Made by a program: the position numbers and the translations under genes
Source: Burkholderiales bacterium 67-32
Lineage (GTDB): Bacteria; Pseudomonadota; Gammaproteobacteria; Burkholderiales; Burkholderiaceae_B
NCBI GenBank assembly: GCA_001898625.1
Contig: MKUP01000033.1
Span: 273,764-337,763 of the forward strand
Reading direction: 5' to 3'
DNA length: 64,000 nucleotides
Shown here: positions 61,314 through 64,000 of the stretch, one piece after another
Layout: the number at the start of each line of letters is the position of its first letter
Position numbering within the stretch: the first letter of the stretch is position 1
The notes under the pieces: model-generated
Database searches by the model: none
What the model saw: the letters and a program-made list of their open reading frames with translations, nothing else
What the model was told of the DNA's origin: nothing

Positions 61314-62306
61314 TCAGTCGATGCGTATGTTGCGGGCCCGGATCACGGCGCCGAAACGCTCGCTATCGGAGCGCGCCTTCTGCACCAGCTCCGCGGGCGT
61401 GACCGCCAACGGCTGTCCGCCCAGGGTCGCCAGCCCCTCCTTGACTTCCGGCCGTTCGAGGATACTGTTGATCTCCTTGTTGAGGCGATCGATGATGCCG
61501 GCGGGTACGCCAGCCGGAGCATAGATGCCGTACCACGAGTTCGCCTCGAACCCTGGCAGTCCCGATTCGGCCAAGGTCGGCAGCTCGGGAAACAGCGGCG
61601 AACGCTTCAGGTCGGCAATGGCCAGCCGCTTGAGCTTGCCCGCGCGCACCTGGGCCAGGCCGATGCCGGGGTCGAACATGTACTGCACCTGGCCCCCCAA
61701 CAAGTCCGCCAATGCCGGCGCTGCGCCCCGGTACGGCACGTGCAGCGAGCGGATACCCGCCGCTTCGTTGAACATTTCCCCCGCCAGGTGCGGCAAACTG
61801 CCGGTGCCGGCCGAACCATACGAGAGCTTGCCGGGATGCGTGCGGCCCCACTCGACGAACTCGCGCACGCTAGACACGGGCAGCGACGCATTGGTGGTCA
61901 GGAATACCGAGACCCGCATGATGCCCGCCACCGGCTGCAGGTCCCGGTCGACGCTGAAGGACATGTTGGGATACAGCGCCGTGTTGACCGCGAACACGCC
62001 GCCCGCGCTGGCCAGCAGGGTATAGCCGTCCGGCGCGGCGCGGGCGACCGCCTCGGCGCCGATATTGCCGTTCGCACCGCCGCGGTTCTCGATGATGACG
62101 GGTTGGTGCAGGACCTGAGCCAGCGGCGTGGCGACCAGGCGGGCCACCACGTCGACCGCGCCTCCCGCAGGATTGTTGACCACGATCCGGATGGGACCTG
62201 TAGGCCAGGCACCTGCCCAGGCCGGTGTGCCCAGGCCCCAGACCAGCGGCGACAACAACAGGCCCTGCCCCAGCACGCGGCGGGCGCGAACGAACGATGC
62301 TTGCAT
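61314..62306 (-). CDS. Bug/TctC-type periplasmic solute receptor
   Basis: A 330-residue Bug protein with a signal peptide ending near PAWAGAWP. It shows RIVVNNPAGGAVDVVARLVA, PVIIENRGGANGNIGAEAVA, DGYTLLASAGG and VPYRGAAPALADLLGGQVQY. It is 55 bases downstream of the ThDP enzyme gene and probably binds the substrate of that pathway or a related acid. It is only moderately similar by eye to the receptor at 25.9-26.9 kb. Confidence 0.9.
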   Translation of the reverse strand: MQASFVRARRVLGQGLLLSPLVWGLGTPAWAGAWPTGPIRIVVNNPAGGAVDVVARLVATPLAQVLHQPVIIENRGGANGNIGAEAVARAAPDGYTLLASAGGVFAVNTALYPNMSFSVDRDLQPVAGIMRVSVFLTTNASLPVSSVREFVEWGRTHPGKLSYGSAGTGSLPHLAGEMFNEAAGIRSLHVPYRGAAPALADLLGGQVQYMFDPGIGLAQVRAGKLKRLAIADLKRSPLFPELPTLAESGLPGFEANSWYGIYAPAGVPAGIIDRLNKEINSILERPEVKEGLATLGGQPLAVTPAELVQKARSDSERFGAVIRARNIRID

Positions 62307-62361
62307 TTTCCTTCCCCAGGAACATAGCGGCCGAGGTACCGGGCGGCCACGGCCCGTGTGG

Positions 62362-64000
62362 CTACCTGGCCAGAACCTGGCCGGTCACGGGCGCCAGCCT
62401 GACGTCCACGACCGCCGCCTTGCCGCTGCGTACCGTGGCGAGCGCCTGGCGCAGCGTGGCCTGCAATTGTTCACGGCTGTCGACGCGATACCCGACCGCG
62501 CCACCTGTTGCCTCGGCAACCACCGAGAACTGCGTGCCCGCGCCGGCCGCCACCCAATAGGTATCGTTGCGCTGCGCGGGCCCTTCGGGATGGACATAGA
62601 CCGTCGACAGCCGCGGCGACTTCCACCCGCCGTTGTTGTAGATGACGGTCAAGTGAGGCGCGCGGTATGCGCCCGCGACCCAGTACGCGCTACTCGGCAC
62701 GCCGAACATGAAACAGCCGTCGCCGAGCAGGGTAATGACTTCGGCGTCGGGATTCGCCAGCTTCACGCCGATCGCGGCGTTCGCGCCCCAACCCAGCCCC
62801 GCGCCATGATTGCCGTAGTAGCTTCCGGGCCGGTTCATGCGCAGGATCGCCGGGATCATCTGCGACACCGACGGCGCCTCCACCAGCACGATCGACCGCT
62901 CATTGACGAGTTCACGCACGGCCCTCGTCAGCTCCACCGGCGTGATGGCGCCGTCGCCGCCCTCCGGGCCGAATGCCGGCGCATGGGTGCGGCGGGCTTC
63001 GGTGATCCAGGCGAGCCGTTCCGCCCGCAGCCGGTCCGCGTCCGTGGCTGGAAGGCCGAGCAATTGCTCGAGCACCTGCCGGCTGTCGGCCTGGTAGCTG
63101 CGCTGGACGGGAAAATGCCAATAGCCCAGGTCGGACTTGAGCGGGTCCAGGTCGACATGGAAGACCTTGGCGCCCTGGGCGGGCGTGACCCGGGACTCGA
63201 TCCAGGGTACGTCGACGTCCATCATCAGGATCAGGTCGGCCTCGGCAATCAGGGTATTTCGCTGGTAGCCGAGATGGTGCGGATGGTCGCCCGGGAAATT
63301 CAGGTAGTGCGGCCCCAGTTCGCATACGCCGATGCCAAATCGCTCGGACAACTCCACCAGCCGCTGCACGCTTTCCTGCTGGTACCCCAGATACGTGGTC
63401 ACGACCAGCGGTCGCCTCGCCTGCGCCAACGCACGATGCAACTCGAGCAGGTCATCTGGCGCCAATCCCGCGAACTTCGAGACCGCCCAATTCTCGGCCG
63501 CGTCTTCCGGCAGCGACACCCTGGCTTCCCACGTCTCGCGCGCGCCTGTCAGATACACCGGTCCCTGAGGCATGGAGCACGCCAGTTGGTGGGCGCGGCG
63601 CACCACCTTGTCGGTCATCTCGGCACTGCGCAGCTCGTAGCACCACTTCATGTACTGATCGACGATACCGGCCTGGCGCGGCGCATCCTGCGTGTAATGG
63701 ATGTATTCGTTGCGGTGGCCCACGGTGCCCGCATGGGTGGAAACGGGGGACAGGCCGGCTACCACGATCGCGGGCACCCGGCCCCTGGCCGCGTTGTGCA
63801 CGCTCGCGCCCAGGTTCTGGGTGCCGACGTCGACGTGCACCAGCACCAGTTGCGGCCGGCGCGTCACCATGGCATAGCCGTGGGCTGCGCTGAGCGTGGT
63901 CATCTCGTGCGGACAAACGATGATCCGCGGCATGGGGCGGCCTTCCTGCTCCAACCTGGCGAAGGCGTCGATGAACGCCGGATGGTCGCTGCCCAGGTTG
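62362..64000 (-). CDS. Thiamine diphosphate-dependent enzyme (acetolactate synthase/benzoylformate decarboxylase-like), partial
   Basis: The frame enters from the right edge (first residues NLGSDHPAFIDAFARLEQEG) and ends at 62362; about 546 residues are seen. The ThDP/Mg motif is TLLGDGCFMFGVPSSAYWVA continuing to IYNNGGWKSP. The middle domain has LVVTTYLGYQQESVQRLVEL. The start and the catalytic glutamate region lie beyond the window. The enzyme group includes acetolactate synthase-like and 2-oxoacid decarboxylases; the adjoining Bug receptor suggests catabolism of a carboxylic acid. The true substrate cannot be read. Confidence 0.85.
   Translation of the reverse strand, partial: NLGSDHPAFIDAFARLEQEGRPMPRIIVCPHEMTTLSAAHGYAMVTRRPQLVLVHVDVGTQNLGASVHNAARGRVPAIVVAGLSPVSTHAGTVGHRNEYIHYTQDAPRQAGIVDQYMKWCYELRSAEMTDKVVRRAHQLACSMPQGPVYLTGARETWEARVSLPEDAAENWAVSKFAGLAPDDLLELHRALAQARRPLVVTTYLGYQQESVQRLVELSERFGIGVCELGPHYLNFPGDHPHHLGYQRNTLIAEADLILMMDVDVPWIESRVTPAQGAKVFHVDLDPLKSDLGYWHFPVQRSYQADSRQVLEQLLGLPATDADRLRAERLAWITEARRTHAPAFGPEGGDGAITPVELTRAVRELVNERSIVLVEAPSVSQMIPAILRMNRPGSYYGNHGAGLGWGANAAIGVKLANPDAEVITLLGDGCFMFGVPSSAYWVAGAYRAPHLTVIYNNGGWKSPRLSTVYVHPEGPAQRNDTYWVAAGAGTQFSVVAEATGGAVGYRVDSREQLQATLRQALATVRSGKAAVVDVRLAPVTGQVLAR

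Overview
The window is a gene-dense, high-GC stretch of a betaproteobacterial chromosome. Gene content and order (mla, murA, his, tat and pet genes in one block; Bug-type periplasmic receptors; a caa3-like cytochrome oxidase locus) point to the Alcaligenaceae, near Bordetella or Achromobacter. This is inferred from gene order and protein features, not from a database comparison.

Layout. (1) 1-3.4 kb: cytochrome bc1 genes petB (cut by the left edge) and petA, then mscL and a Nif3-like gene. (2) 3.4-9.4 kb: an envelope HtrA protease and a branched-chain amino-acid-type ABC transporter (livF, a fused livM-livG, livH, binding protein). (3) 9.4-24.8 kb, all on the minus strand: mlaF-E-D-A-C, a YadG/YadH ABC exporter, ibaG (BolA family), murA, hisG-D-B-H-A-F-I-E, hinT and tatA-B-C. 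hisC, hisZ and mlaB are not in this block. (4) 25.2-30.7 kb: an accessory catabolic cluster (flavin monooxygenase, DapA-like lyase or aldolase, HbpS/GlcG-like protein, Bug receptor, two-lobed alpha/beta-barrel protein) with a divergent LysR regulator. (5) 30.7-37.1 kb: glutamate synthase gltB-gltD. (6) 37.2-39.8 kb: a solitary RAYT-like transposase whose catalytic motif appears lost, rpoH behind a perfect CIRCE operator, and a possible structured RNA. (7) 39.8-49.1 kb: cytochrome c oxidase genes ctaC-ctaD-small ORF-ctaG-DUF2970-ctaE and assembly genes sco, ctaB, ctaA, a thioredoxin-like gene and SURF1. (8) 49.3-60.4 kb: BioC-like methyltransferase, comF and an mdtA-mdtB-mdtC-outer-membrane-factor efflux operon. 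(9) 60.4-64 kb: DUF1428 gene, divergent MarR regulator with a 20-bp palindrome, a second Bug receptor and a ThDP-dependent enzyme cut by the right edge.

How parts work together. The Rieske protein PetA has a twin-arginine signal and is a likely client of the TatABC system in the same window. The bc1 complex and the ctaCDE oxidase form consecutive steps of respiration, and ctaB/ctaA make haem A for the oxidase. The mla genes, murA and the efflux system all serve the envelope.

The most unusual non-coding signal is a family of GC-rich palindromic repeats at six places. Five unit ends sit directly behind a stop codon (mscL, hisA, mlaC, sco, ctaE) in the same orientation, and at hisA the repeat supplies the stop codon itself.
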